From NCBI GenBank assembly GCA_903896925.1, contig CAITZM010000175.1, positions 1 through 64,000 on the forward strand: a stretch of DNA of 64,000 nucleotides, given 5' to 3'. Origin of the DNA: an uncultured Lentisphaerota bacterium. GTDB taxonomy: Bacteria > Verrucomicrobiota > Kiritimatiellia > CAIQIC01. The position numbers and the translations under genes are program-made. This document shows, in pieces, positions 51,863-61,800 of this stretch; position 1 is the first letter of the stretch, and the number at the start of each line of letters is the position of its first letter. The notes beneath the pieces were generated by a model. The model was not told the DNA's origin. It worked only from the letters and a program-made list of their open reading frames with translations, and searched no databases.

Positions 51863-53752
51863 ATGGACTCGCGTAACGAAAAACTCTGTTGGTTGGCAGC
51901 CGTGCTCGCGGCGGCCTGTCTGTTGCTGGCGCCGATCTTGCAGGCGCGCACGGGCCTGCTGCTGCTCCCGGCGTTGCTGCCTTTTTATGCCTACGCGCTG
52001 GTGGCCGCCCTCCTTGTCGCCGTGCGCCTGCGCCTGGCGCGGCTGGCCACCGATGAGCAGCGCGATCTGGAACTGCTCGAAAAGGAATCCGCCCATGGCG
52101 CGCTCTTCGCCGCCGCGCCCGGCGAGGCCGCGCCGATGCTGCAGGCGCGCAGCCGCGAACAGTTCGAGAAATGGTTTGTCCCGGCGGTCGCGCCGCTGGT
52201 CGCGCTCGGCTTTGGCGTCTGGGGCTGGCAGCTCGCGCACCGTTTTGCGCTGCCTGCCACGCCGCCTGCGCAGCCGCTGATCGCCGCGGCGTTCCTGGCG
52301 GGCGAAGCTTTTCTCCTCTTTCTGTTGAGCCGCTTCCTCGTGGGGCTCGGCCGCGCCGAACCGGGGCGCCTTCTGCGCGGCCCCGCCTTCGCGCTCGGCC
52401 TCGCGAGCTACGCGAACCTCATCGGCGTCATCGGCGCCGCCTGTGTGGAGGGCGAAGTGCACGCCGCCGACAAGATCGTCACGGTGGTGTTGCTCGCCCT
52501 GCTCGGCATGGTGGCGCTGGAGCTGGCGCTGCGCGCGATCGCCTCCTTCTACCGCGGGCCGGGCCGCACGGGTCCGCTCGTCGCCTACGAAAGCCGGCTC
52601 GCGGGCCTGCTGGCCGATCCCGCGTCATGGACTCAAAACATTGCCGGCGCGCTCGACTATCAGTTCGGTTTCCAGGTCTCCGACACGTGGCTCTACCGCT
52701 TCCTGCGCCGCGCGCTGCTGCCGCTCGTGGTGCTCAACCTCGTCGTGCTCTACGCGAGCACCTGCCTCGTCACGCTCGGCCCCGACGAGGAAGGCATCCT
52801 CGAACACTTCGGGAAACCGAAAGCCGACGCGTGGCGTCTGGCGAGCGGCGCGCACTTCAAGCTGCCGTGGCCGTTCGAGACCGTCCGCCGCTATCCGACC
52901 AAGCGCATCCTCGCGCTCAACATCGGCTTTCACGAGGAGCCCGGCGCGCAGCACGAGAAGCTCATCCTCTGGACCACGCCGCATTTCGAGAGCGAGGAGC
53001 AGTACCTCGTCGCCAGCCGTGCCGATGCCAGCGCGACCAATCGCGCGGCCGGGACGGAAGCCAGCGTGCCGGTCAACCTCGTCGTCATCAACATGCCGGT
53101 CGAATATCAGATCACAAACCTGTTCGCCTACGCCTATGAACAGGCCGATCCGCAGAAGGCGATGGAGCAGATTGCCGTCGCCGCGCTGACGCAGGAACTG
53201 GCCGCGCGTGACCTGCTCGACCTGCTCGGGGCGGATCGCGCCGCGGTCGCCGGCGCGCTCAAGGTGCGGATGCAGCAGGCCGCCGAACGTCAGCGGCTCG
53301 GCGTCGAAATCGTTTTTGTGGGGCTCGCCGGCGTGCATCCGCCGCTCGGCGTCGCGTCCGCGTTCGAGTCGGTCGTCGGCGCCACGGAGGAGCGCGAGGC
53401 CTCCATCCTCGCCGCTCAGGGCTACCGCAACAGCACTGTGCCGCTTGCCTCCGCCAACGCCGCGCGCCTCGGCGCCGAGGCCGTCTCCTACCGTGTCCGC
53501 CGCGCGGAGCTCGCGCAGGCCGAGGCGCAGCAGTTCACCCGCCGCCTCGAAGCCAGCCGCCGCGCCCCCGGCGTCTTCCGCAGCCGTGCCTACTTCGACA
53601 CCCTGAGCGACTCGCTCGCCGGCATCCGCAAATACATCATCGCCGCCGAATCCGGCCACGACGTGCTGATCTTCAACCTCGAGGAGAAGCTCAACCTCGA
53701 CTGGATGAACCTTGGTGGCGCTGCGCCTGAGAAAAAAGACAAAGCGAAATGA
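51863..53752 (+). CDS. SPFH/Band-7 protein with N-terminal multi-helix membrane domain
   Basis: 629 residues. Residues 1-290 hold about seven hydrophobic segments (LAAVLAAACLLLAPIL, AAAFLAGEAFLLFLL and others), which HflK proteins lack. A further helix (LLPLVVLNLVVLYASTCLVTL, about 295-315) leads to an SPFH domain: GPDEEGILEHFGKPKADAWR, LASGAHFKLPWPFETVRRYP, and the coiled-coil tail with AEAQQFTRRLEA. HflK/HflC-type proteins regulate FtsH and membrane domains. Unusual fusion-like architecture. It begins the cluster of three SPFH genes and a P-type ATPase. Confidence 0.82.
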   Translation: MDSRNEKLCWLAAVLAAACLLLAPILQARTGLLLLPALLPFYAYALVAALLVAVRLRLARLATDEQRDLELLEKESAHGALFAAAPGEAAPMLQARSREQFEKWFVPAVAPLVALGFGVWGWQLAHRFALPATPPAQPLIAAAFLAGEAFLLFLLSRFLVGLGRAEPGRLLRGPAFALGLASYANLIGVIGAACVEGEVHAADKIVTVVLLALLGMVALELALRAIASFYRGPGRTGPLVAYESRLAGLLADPASWTQNIAGALDYQFGFQVSDTWLYRFLRRALLPLVVLNLVVLYASTCLVTLGPDEEGILEHFGKPKADAWRLASGAHFKLPWPFETVRRYPTKRILALNIGFHEEPGAQHEKLILWTTPHFESEEQYLVASRADASATNRAAGTEASVPVNLVVINMPVEYQITNLFAYAYEQADPQKAMEQIAVAALTQELAARDLLDLLGADRAAVAGALKVRMQQAAERQRLGVEIVFVGLAGVHPPLGVASAFESVVGATEEREASILAAQGYRNSTVPLASANAARLGAEAVSYRVRRAELAQAEAQQFTRRLEASRRAPGVFRSRAYFDTLSDSLAGIRKYIIAAESGHDVLIFNLEEKLNLDWMNLGGAAPEKKDKAK

Positions 53753-53765
53753 GAGTGAAGTTCAC

Positions 53766-54671
53766 ATGAAACGCAACGTAGGCATGTTGATGTTCGGGCT
53801 GGTGGTGGCGGGGCTGCTCCTGCTGCTGCAGGTGCTGTTCATCGTGCGGCAGGGCGAGGTTGCCGTGCTGACCACCTTCGGCAAGCCGCAGCGCGCGCTG
53901 ACGGAGCCCGGGCTCTACGGCCGCTGGCCGTGGCCGATCCAGCGCGTCTACAACTTCGACGCGCGCCTCCGCTGCCTCGAAGGCGCCTTCGAGCAGACCA
54001 TCACGCAGGACGGCAAGAACCTGCTCGTCGCCGTCGCCGCCGGCTGGCGCGTGAAGGACCCGCTGCGCTTCCTCGAGCGCGTCGGCGCCGAGGCGCAGGC
54101 GGAGCAGAATCTTGACGGACTGATCCGCAACCACAAGACCGCCGTGCTCGGCCAGGTGCCGCTCTCCGCGCTGGTCAACACGCACCGCGAGCAGCTCAAG
54201 TTCGACGAGGTCGAGCGGCGCATGCTCACCGCCGTGCAGACCGAGGCGCGCGAGCGCTACGGCATCGAGGTCGAGTATCTTTCCATCCGCAAGCTCGGCC
54301 TGCCGGAAGGCATCACCGCGAAGGTCTTCGAACGCATGCGCGAGGAGCGCAAGGCGATTGCGGAAGGTTACCGGGCCGAGGGCGAGGGCGAGGCCATCCG
54401 CATCCGCGCCGAGGCCGACAGCCAGCGCGACCAGACGCTCGCCCGCGCCGAGGCCGACGCCAAGCGCCTGCGCGCCGAGGGCGATGCCGCCGCCGCCGAG
54501 TACTACCGCGAGTTCGAGAAGAACCCCGACCTCGCCATGTTCCTGCGCAAGCTCGAAGCGCTCGAACAGACGCTGAAGGAAAAGTCCACCGTCGTCCTCG
54601 GCTCCGACACCGAGCCGTTCGACCTCCTCCGCAGCGGCGAGTCGAAAGACAAAAAACAGAACCCAAAATGA
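53766..54671 (+). CDS. HflC-like SPFH protein
   Basis: 301 residues. One N-terminal helix (LMFGLVVAGLLLLLQVLFIV), then the SPFH domain: VRQGEVAVLTTFGKPQRALT, EPGLYGRWPWPIQRVYNFD, and the coiled coil with RAEGEGEAIRIRAEADSQRD. Resembles HflC throughout. The ATG at 53766 lies 14 bp after the previous stop, with GAGAG upstream. Probably forms a complex with the other two SPFH proteins. Confidence 0.9.
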   Translation: MKRNVGMLMFGLVVAGLLLLLQVLFIVRQGEVAVLTTFGKPQRALTEPGLYGRWPWPIQRVYNFDARLRCLEGAFEQTITQDGKNLLVAVAAGWRVKDPLRFLERVGAEAQAEQNLDGLIRNHKTAVLGQVPLSALVNTHREQLKFDEVERRMLTAVQTEARERYGIEVEYLSIRKLGLPEGITAKVFERMREERKAIAEGYRAEGEGEAIRIRAEADSQRDQTLARAEADAKRLRAEGDAAAAEYYREFEKNPDLAMFLRKLEALEQTLKEKSTVVLGSDTEPFDLLRSGESKDKKQNPK

Positions 54672-54814
54672 TCAGCAACCGTCAGATCTTTAGTTGGAGC
54701 CTCCTCGGTCTCGGAGGACAGGGCCTAACTGTAGGGGTTGCGCTTGCGCAGCCCATGGTGGGTTGCTCCGTCGTGGAAGCGGCTTCCAGCCGCTTCGGTT
54801 GGGTTGAGCTGTGT

Positions 54815-54840
54815 GGCGGACGGCGCGGCGCGCCGTCCCT
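54815..54840. repeat. 26-bp palindromic repeat, copy 2
   Basis: Identical to 12839-12864, over all 26 bases. Followed after 3 bp by a paired-palindrome element. Confidence 0.75.
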
Positions 54841-54843
54841 ACC

Positions 54844-54895
54844 TTTTCCAAGCCTTGGAAAAACTCACGCTTATCTGTTCCAATGCTTGGAACAG
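54844..54895. repeat. Paired-palindrome element, best intergenic copy
   Basis: TTTTCCAAGCCTTGGAAAAA (54844-54863, nearly perfect palindrome), then CTGTTCCAATGCTTGGAACAG (54875-54895; arms CTGTTCCAA/TTGGAACAG). It shows the element's consensus most clearly. Confidence 0.75.
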
Positions 54896-54993
54896 TTCGG
54901 GCTCGGGATGTTTTGTGGGCGGGAGCTCCTGCTCCCGCGTCGGTGTGCGTCGGCGGATTCATCGGATCGGTCGCATCCGTCCAATCTCCGCAA

Positions 54994-55023
54994 ACAACTG
55001 ACCCATGACAACTGACCCATGAC
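54994..55023. repeat. 14-bp tandem repeat carrying a start codon
   Basis: Two copies of ACAACTGACCCATG plus AC. The second copy supplies the ATG of the third SPFH gene (55019); the first supplies an ATG at 55005 that meets a stop after five codons. Related to the heptamers at 56088-56205. Confidence 0.75.
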
Positions 55024-56047
55024 TTCCGAAAAAGAACAACTTGATGCCGGCCAGCAGGCGCTCGGCGACGCGCTGGCGGTGAGCTTCCGCGCGCTGCGGC
55101 TGGTGATGCTGGCGCTGCTGGCGGGCTATCTGCTCTCCGGCGTGTTCATCGTGCACCAGGACGAGCGCGCGTTCACGCTGGTCTTCGGCCAGGTTTCCGG
55201 CGACGCCGCGCACCGGCTCAAGGGACCCGGGCTGCACTGGACGTGGCCCAAGCCGATTGCCGAAGTGGTGCGCCTGAAGACCGAACGTGTCGCGACGCTG
55301 GCGACGGCATCGTTCTGGCCCAAGCAGGATCCGCTCGCGAAGGACGCCGGCGCGCCGGAGCCGACCCTCAAGCCCGGCACCGATGGCTGTACGTTGACCG
55401 GAGACGCCAATCTCATCCACTCGCGCTGGGCCGTCCGCTACACGATCAGCGATCCGGAAACTTTCGCGTTCGGCTGGAACGATGCGGTGCAGGTGCTGCA
55501 CGACGAATTCGACCGCGCGATCCTCGCCTCGAGCGCGCGGCTGCCGGTGGACCAGGCGCTGCGCACGAACGTCGAGGGCTTCCGCGCCGCGGTCGAGCAG
55601 TTGCTGCGCGAGCGCTGCGACGCGCTGCGCGTCGGCGTGCGCGTGCAGGGCGTGGACGTGCTCGGGCTGACCCCGCCGCGGCAGGTGGCGGAGGCGTTCA
55701 ACGCCGTCGTCGAGGCCGAGCAGGAGCGCAGCCGGCTGATCAGCGAGTCGCGTACCTACGCCGCGCGGCAGCTCAACGAAGGCCGCGGCCTGGCGTCGCG
55801 GCTCCTCGCGGAGGGCGCCACCTACAAGAGCCGGCTCGTCAGCCGCGTCAGCGCCGATGCCGACTACTTCCGCAAGATTTCCGTCGAGTACGCAAAGAAC
55901 CCGGACATGATCCTGCAGACGCTGCGGCAGGACGCCGTGCGCCGCACCCTGGAGAAGGTCGACCAGAAATTCATCGTCCACCGCAACGCCAGCGGCCAGC
56001 AGGAGATTCGCGTGCTGGTGTCGCCGGAACAACCGAAGAAGAGATGA
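55019..56047 (+). CDS. HflK-like SPFH protein
   Basis: 342 residues. Single N-terminal helix (LRLVMLALLAGYLLSGVFIV), then SPFH: VHQDERAFTLVFGQVSG, LKGPGLHWTWPKPIAEVVRL, DANLIHSRWAVRYTISDP, and a coiled coil with AEQERSRLISESRTYAARQ. Closest in layout to HflK. The start lies in a 14-bp repeat and has no recognisable ribosome site. Completes the SPFH triple; the P-type ATPase follows after a 168-bp repeat region. Confidence 0.88.
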   Translation: MTSEKEQLDAGQQALGDALAVSFRALRLVMLALLAGYLLSGVFIVHQDERAFTLVFGQVSGDAAHRLKGPGLHWTWPKPIAEVVRLKTERVATLATASFWPKQDPLAKDAGAPEPTLKPGTDGCTLTGDANLIHSRWAVRYTISDPETFAFGWNDAVQVLHDEFDRAILASSARLPVDQALRTNVEGFRAAVEQLLRERCDALRVGVRVQGVDVLGLTPPRQVAEAFNAVVEAEQERSRLISESRTYAARQLNEGRGLASRLLAEGATYKSRLVSRVSADADYFRKISVEYAKNPDMILQTLRQDAVRRTLEKVDQKFIVHRNASGQQEIRVLVSPEQPKKR

Positions 56048-56052
56048 AAGCA

Positions 56053-56205
56053 TCCACAGATTACACGGATTTCACAGATTAGGAATGGAACAACTAACCA
56101 CGGACAACTGACTGTTGATGGATGATGGGCGACCAGTGACAAATGACCAAAGACGAATGACTTTTTGATTCATGACAACCGACCACGAACAACTGACCAC
56201 GGACA
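56053..56205. repeat. Long degenerate heptamer array
   Basis: 56053-56080 has CACAGATTACACGGATTTC-type repeats. From 56088 on, 7-bp units such as ACAACTG, ACCACGG, ATGGATG, ACAAATG, ACGAATG and GACCACG continue to about 56205, just before the ATPase ATG at 56216. It is about 120 bp, the longest such array in the window. Confidence 0.7.
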
Positions 56206-56215
56206 CGCTTCAGCC

Positions 56216-58123
56216 ATGCTGATCAAACACCATGCTCATGAAGCCGGCGAGCCGCACGGACACTCCGCGCAGGGCCTGCTGGTCTGGATTTTCATCGGCA
56301 CCGCCTTTGTGTTGAACGGGTTCCTGGCACCGCACATCTTCCGCGACGATCCGCTGATCGGGCAGATCTCCGCGGCCATCGGCGCGGTCATCCTGCTGCT
56401 GCCGATTCTCAAGACCTCGGTCGAAGATTTGTTGCACGGCCATGTCCACATGAACGAGCTGGTCGCGCTCGCGGTGCTGGCGGCGATGGCACAGGGCGAT
56501 TTCCTCACGGCGGGCGTGGTGGCGTTCTTCATGCTCATCGCGCTGGTCATCGAGTCGCGCTCCGCCGCCGGCGCGCACCAGGCCATTGAGAAACTCATCC
56601 GCCTGACGCCGACGACGGCGCGGCGGCTCGACGGGAACAACAACGAGGTGACCGTCCCCGCTGCACAGCTCGTGGTGGGCGACCGCATCCGCGTGTTGCC
56701 TGGCGACGCGATTCCCGCCGATGGCGTGATCGAGCGCGGGCAGACGACGCTGAACGAGGCGACCGTGACGGGCGAGTCGCTGCCGCGCGACAAGGGCCCG
56801 CAGGAGGAAGTCTTCGCCGGCACGCAGAACCTGACCGGCGCGGTGGATGTGATCGTCAAGCGCGTCGGCGAGGACACTACGCTGGGCCATGTCCGCAAAC
56901 TCATTCTCGCCGCCGAGGAGACGCGCCTGCCGATCATGCGCATCATGGACCGCTACGTGAGCTATTACACGCCGGTGATGCTGATGCTCGCGGCACTGGT
57001 GTGGTTCTTCACGGGCGACTGGAACCGCGTGATCGCGCTGCTCGTCATAGCCTGCCCGTGCGCGGTGATCCTGGCGACGCCGACCGCGATGGTTGCTGCG
57101 CTTTCCGCCGCGGCCAAGCTCGGCATCCTCATCCGCAATGTCGGCGACTTGGAGTCGGCGGCGAAACTGAATGCTGTGATCTTCGACAAGACCGGCACGC
57201 TGACCACCGGCAAGCTTGGCGTGGCGCGGCTCGCGCCGCGCGAAGGCGTCGCGCCGTCGGTGCTGCTGCTCGCCGCCGCCAGCGCGGAGCGCTTCAGCAA
57301 GCATCCCGCGGCGGTGGCACTGGTCGAACTGGCGCAGCAGACCGGCCTCGCGCTGCCGGAGCCTGCGGACTTCAAGGAAACGCCGGGGCAGGGCGTCGGC
57401 GCGACGATCAGCGGGCAGAAGGTCGTCAGCGGCCGCGCCACGTTCCTCAAGGCGCAGGGCGTCAGCGATGACCTGCTCGCGCAGGCCGACGCGCAGGAGA
57501 CTGAAGGCTTCAGCGTCATCTTCGTCGCCGCCGACGGGAAATATCTCGGCTGGATCGGGTTCCAGGATCAGCTCCGGCCCGAGGCCGAGGCCAGCCTGCT
57601 GGCCCTGGCCGCCCTCAAGGTGCGGCGGATCGCGATGGTCACCGGCGACCGCACGGCCGTCGCGCGCGTCATCGCCGCGAAGATTGGCTGCCGCGAATTC
57701 AAGGCCGAGTGCCTGCCGCAGGAGAAGGTAGAGTATGTGCGCGCCGTCCAGCGCGAGGGGTATCACGTCGCCTTTGTCGGCGATGGCGTCAACGACGCGC
57801 CCGCGCTCGCCGCCGGCGATTCCGGCATCGCGATGGGCGCGGCCGGCAGCGATGTGGCGATCCACAGCGCCTCCGTCGCGCTGATGAGCAGCGACCTGCG
57901 CCGGGTGCCGACGTTGATCTGCATCTCTCGCGCCGCCCGCAACGTCATCCACCAGAACCTCGCCCTCGGCGGCCTGTTCATCATCGGGGGGTTGGTCCTG
58001 TCCGGCCTCGGACTGATGGGGCCGATCATCGCCGCCATTTTGCACAACGCCGGCAGCCTGATGGTCGTCATGAACAGCGCCCGCCTGATCCGGATGGGCG
58101 AAGAGGCGCCGGCCAAAGCGTGA
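56216..58123 (+). CDS. P1B-type heavy-metal-transporting ATPase
   Basis: 635 residues, without an N-terminal HMA domain but with a His-rich start (KHHAHEAGEPHGH). Actuator motif TVTGES, membrane metal site ACPCAVILATP (about residue 278), phosphorylation site DKTGTLTTG (about 323), HP motif SKHPAA and hinge GDGVNDAP (about 522). The last helix has HNAGSLMVVMNSARL. A CPC motif fits Cu+ or Zn2+/Cd2+ export; the last-helix residues fit neither group cleanly, so metal is not assigned. Last gene of the SPFH cluster. An upstream TTG at 56165 is rejected in favour of the ATG at 56216. Confidence 0.9.
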   Translation: MLIKHHAHEAGEPHGHSAQGLLVWIFIGTAFVLNGFLAPHIFRDDPLIGQISAAIGAVILLLPILKTSVEDLLHGHVHMNELVALAVLAAMAQGDFLTAGVVAFFMLIALVIESRSAAGAHQAIEKLIRLTPTTARRLDGNNNEVTVPAAQLVVGDRIRVLPGDAIPADGVIERGQTTLNEATVTGESLPRDKGPQEEVFAGTQNLTGAVDVIVKRVGEDTTLGHVRKLILAAEETRLPIMRIMDRYVSYYTPVMLMLAALVWFFTGDWNRVIALLVIACPCAVILATPTAMVAALSAAAKLGILIRNVGDLESAAKLNAVIFDKTGTLTTGKLGVARLAPREGVAPSVLLLAAASAERFSKHPAAVALVELAQQTGLALPEPADFKETPGQGVGATISGQKVVSGRATFLKAQGVSDDLLAQADAQETEGFSVIFVAADGKYLGWIGFQDQLRPEAEASLLALAALKVRRIAMVTGDRTAVARVIAAKIGCREFKAECLPQEKVEYVRAVQREGYHVAFVGDGVNDAPALAAGDSGIAMGAAGSDVAIHSASVALMSSDLRRVPTLICISRAARNVIHQNLALGGLFIIGGLVLSGLGLMGPIIAAILHNAGSLMVVMNSARLIRMGEEAPAKA

Positions 58124-58144
58124 GCCGAGCGTTGTGACGGGGCC

Positions 58145-58405
58145 ATGCTACGGGCTGTCAGAATCTATGGTGTCCTGCTGCTGGCCGCGATCGGTGCCTT
58201 TGCTGCCCCAGTTACCCCCAACGTGTTGGTGGGGGAAGGGCGCACGCTGGTTATCTTTTTCGCCGTCAGGATAGCCAGCGGGTCGCAGGATAAGAAGTTG
58301 TTGGTGGTGCTGCACGACAGCGCGGAGCGGCGTTCCGACGAAATCAACCGCCAGATGTCCCCCCACAACCTCGCCAGTGTCACCGTGCTCTCTCCGCTGC
58401 GTTGA
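58145..58405 (+). CDS. Short exported protein, hypothetical
   Basis: 86 residues, 21 bp after the ATPase. The N-terminus looks like a signal peptide (VRIYGVLLLAAIGAFAAPV), and the rest has no recognisable domain. GACGGGG lies just before the ATG at 58145. It could be real or a chance frame; codon use is similar to neighbours but the part after residue 40 is odd. Confidence 0.35.
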   Translation: MLRAVRIYGVLLLAAIGAFAAPVTPNVLVGEGRTLVIFFAVRIASGSQDKKLLVVLHDSAERRSDEINRQMSPHNLASVTVLSPLR

Positions 58406-58848
58406 CAATCGGCAGTCTGACGAAGCCGCTCTTTCCTCGCGGCTTGGAGCGCGGCCTGCGCTGGATCGAGGCGCGCCCGGACACCGCCGCGCTCTTCAGC
58501 GTCCGAGAACCCTCCGGTCGTTTCCGCCTGTCCCCAGACCCTCATTCCCTTCTTTCCAAGGCATGGAAACGGTGCCCTGACCGCCCGCCTTACGGGCGGC
58601 TGGTTTATGCACAGCAACGGCATCGCCGCGCTGCCAGATACCGGTGGGGTACCGGTGCCTGGCAGCTCTAAGCCGCCGGGCGTTTGAGCTGCTTTGGTGT
58701 GCTGCACGTGGGCTGGTCATCTTGCTGAACAGCCAGGACAGAAGCAGGGTGGGGCTCACGAGCTACTTATGTATTGCCTTATGCCCTCCGGCAGGATAGA
58801 AACCTCATGATTTCCAGCATTCGGTGAAGGTTAACAAGTAAGGCGACG
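58406..58848. repeat. Intergenic region with palindromes
   Basis: 443 bp, no gene. It holds a half copy of the paired-palindrome element (TTTCCAAGGCATGGAAA, 58553-58569), CCGCCCG-CCTTA-CGGGCGG (58582-58600) and a two-part hairpin around ACCGGT-GGGGT-ACCGGT with outer arms GCTGCCAG/CTGGCAGC (58630-58667). A promoter for the next gene is likely before 58849 but I see no clear boxes. Confidence 0.55.
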
Positions 58849-61800
58849 ATGATGAACATCCACCGCAAGATGGTTCGAGCGTGTTCTGTGCTTCTAGGCA
58901 TGGTGCTGACCGTGCAAGCCCAGACGAATTTTGTCTGGACCAACGCGGTCGGAGGAAACTGGAATAGCGCTGGAAACTGGACGAACGAAAGCTCCGGCAC
59001 CCAGCCCCTCACCGGTGGGGCGAGCAGCTATATTCTCAGTTTTGAGACGCCCGTCCTCCCCGTCATTGCGACCAATGATCTCGGCTCGGCGGGGGCCAAT
59101 GGGTTCCAGCTCAACCAGCTCAACTTCGGCAATGCGCCGGTGACGCTCTACGGCAGCAACATGGTTTTTCTGACCGGTCAGAACCTCGCGCTGCCGGCCC
59201 TCAACCAGAACGGCGCGGGCGCCATCACGCTCAATGTCGGTGTCGCACTCTCCAACAGCACGACCTTTAGCGGGACGGGCACGGGCGCGTTGACGCTCAA
59301 CAGCAGCGTCGTCGGCGCCGGCAGCCTGGTGATGGGTGGCAACTACGCGCTGACCCTCAACGCGAGCAACGGCTATGGGGGCGGCACGACCATCAGCAAA
59401 GGCACGCTCAGGGTGGGCAACGCCTTTGCGCTGGGCACCAACCGCGCCGTCGTGGTCAACGGCACGGGCACGTTGGATCTCAACAGCGTGGACCTGAGGA
59501 CGAACTACGTTTACAACGTGGTCATCAGCGGCGCCGGGTTCACCAACGGCGGGGCGGTGGTCAACAATGGTCTCGCCGATCTGACCAACCTGGGCCTCGA
59601 CAATCTGACGCTCGCCGGCGATGCGACCATCGGCGGCACCAAGCGCTGGGGTGTTCAAAACGGGGTGGATCTGGCCGGTTTCCGTCTGACCAAGGTGGGC
59701 GTCAACCAAGTCAGCTTCAACGCAGGCACGGTGACGGCCGGCAATATGGATCTCAACGCCGGTATCCTTTCGCTTGAAGGTGGCGGCATCAATGTCGCCA
59801 GCGGGGGTGTCATCACGCTCAACACGGGCGGCTCGCTGATGCTCTACGGCACAGCTGCGAGCAACATCACGCGATCCTTGGTCGCGAATGGCGGCACCCT
59901 GATGCTGGGCTCGGGTGGCGCGGGCGGTGGTGCGGCCAACAGTCCCATCGTGCTCCAGTCGAACCTCACCCTCAATGTTGGTGGCGCTTATGTTTTGAAC
60001 GGGGTGATCTCGGAAGCCGGCGGATCCTATGCCCTGGTGAAGACGGGCACCGCCAACCTGATGCTGACCGCAGCCAATACCTACAGCGGCGGCACCACGA
60101 ACAGCTCGGGCTGGCTGATCGTATCGAACAGCAATGCGCTCGGCACCGGGCAGCTGGTTATGAACGGCGGCACTCTCTCGAACGCGCTGAATGGGGCGAC
60201 GTACGCGAACGTCATTTCGTTGCAGGCCGCCGGCACCATCCAGACGCCCATCGGCTCGGTCACCACCTTCACCGGTCCGATCACCAACACGGGCGCGCTG
60301 ACGATCTACGGTGGCACGACCAACGCACTGGGGATGGGCACGGTGTATGTGTTGGGCACCAACACCTTCACGGGCAACATGAACATCAACAATGGTGTGG
60401 TGGTCATCAACAACTCGCAGGGGCTGGGCACGGGCACCAAGACGGTCACGATCAACCGCAACACCAATTTCGACCCGCAGTTGGTCCTCGATGGCAGCGC
60501 CGGCCCCATCACGTTGGCCGGCGGACTTTCGTTCGCCACCAGCCAGGCCAACTATCCGACAGTTTCCAATGCGGCGGGCAACAACGTCATCAACGGCAAG
60601 TTCGACCTGCAGGGCGGCGGCGGGAGCACCTGGCTCGAAGTGGGCAGCGGCACCTTGACGATGAACGGCAATTTCAGCCCGAGCACCACGACCCGCACCC
60701 TGATCCTGGGCGGCGTCGGCACGGGGTATGTCTTCGGCGTGGTTTCGGATGGCGCGGGCGCCAACACGCTGAACGGGTTCGTCAAGCAGGGTTCCGGCTT
60801 GTGGGTCATCGGCGCGAACAATAGTTTCTTCGGGGCCACCAATGGCGCGGGCACGGTCATCAACGGCGGCACGCTGCAAGTGGGCAACGGTGGGGCGGTG
60901 GGCACGCTCGGCACCGCTTCCGTCTCGGTCGCCAGCGGCGCGACGCTGGCCTTCAGCCGTTCCGACATCTTCATGGCGAGCAACAGCATCTCGGGCGCAG
61001 GCCAGGTGGTCTTCAACGGTCCCGGCTACCTGACGCTCAGCGCGACCACAAACAGCTACACCGGCGGCACGGTCGTCAATGGCGGCACGTTGGGCTTTGC
61101 CTCCCAGGCTGCCATCGGTGGCGCGGGGCCGAACATCAACAACAACGTCGGTGGCGCGCTGGCGGTGGCGGGCGCCTATACAAATGTGGCGGGCTGGCTT
61201 GCGAGCGGGCACGTCGCGATCAACTCGGGCGGCGCGATGGCGTTGACCGCCAACAGCGCCGAGACGGTCAACTTCGGCGTCTATAGCAACCTCTACCTGG
61301 GTGCCGCGTCCGGCAACAATGCCACCTACAGCGGCAGCTACATTGTGACCAACAGCAATATGTACCGGCTGGGCGGCGGCGGCGGGACGTTGACCTATGC
61401 CTCGGCTCTGACGGGCGACACGACCCTGGTGGTCGGCGGCGGCGTCGGCACCGTGGTGTTGACGGCGTCGAACTCCTTCAGCGGCGGCATGATCGTCAGC
61501 AACGGCGCGTTCGCCGCGCCCGCCAACAATCATGCCGTGGGCACCGGCGGGGTCATCGTCTACGGCCTCAACGACGGTGCCGGTTCCGGCCTGGCGCTCG
61601 CGAACAATATCACCCTGACGAATGCGCTGACGCTGGTGGGTACAGCCGGCGGGACGGCCCGTGCGGGAAATGCCAGCGGCGTCAATACCCTTTCCGGCCC
61701 CATCGAGATCAACAGTGCTGCAGGCTTGGCGAGTTTCGATGCCAATGGCGGATTCCTAACCATCAGCGGGAGCATCACGGGCGGCGACTTCACGGTCCGT

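Larger units (their letters stand above)
54672..55018. repeat. Palindrome-rich gap between SPFH genes
   Basis: 347 bp without a gene inside an otherwise tight cluster. Holds GAAGCGGCTTCCAGCCGCTTC (near 54778; given as arms AAGCGGC/GCCGCTT), the 26-bp palindrome (54815-54840), a paired-palindrome element (54844-54895), GCGGGAGC/GCTCCCGC near 54919-54939 and a heptamer/14-mer repeat (54994-55023). Confidence 0.65.

Noticed and set aside
56210-58045. 611-codon frame opposite the P-type ATPase gene
   Set aside because: Translation is Arg/Asp/Glu/Gln-rich noise; the other strand encodes a complete ATPase with all motifs.
58894-61533. 879-codon frame on the minus strand
   Set aside because: It is antisense to the beta-strand repeat protein, rich in Ala/Arg/Asp/Val from the Gly/Asn/Thr codons of the other strand, and has no start context or domain.
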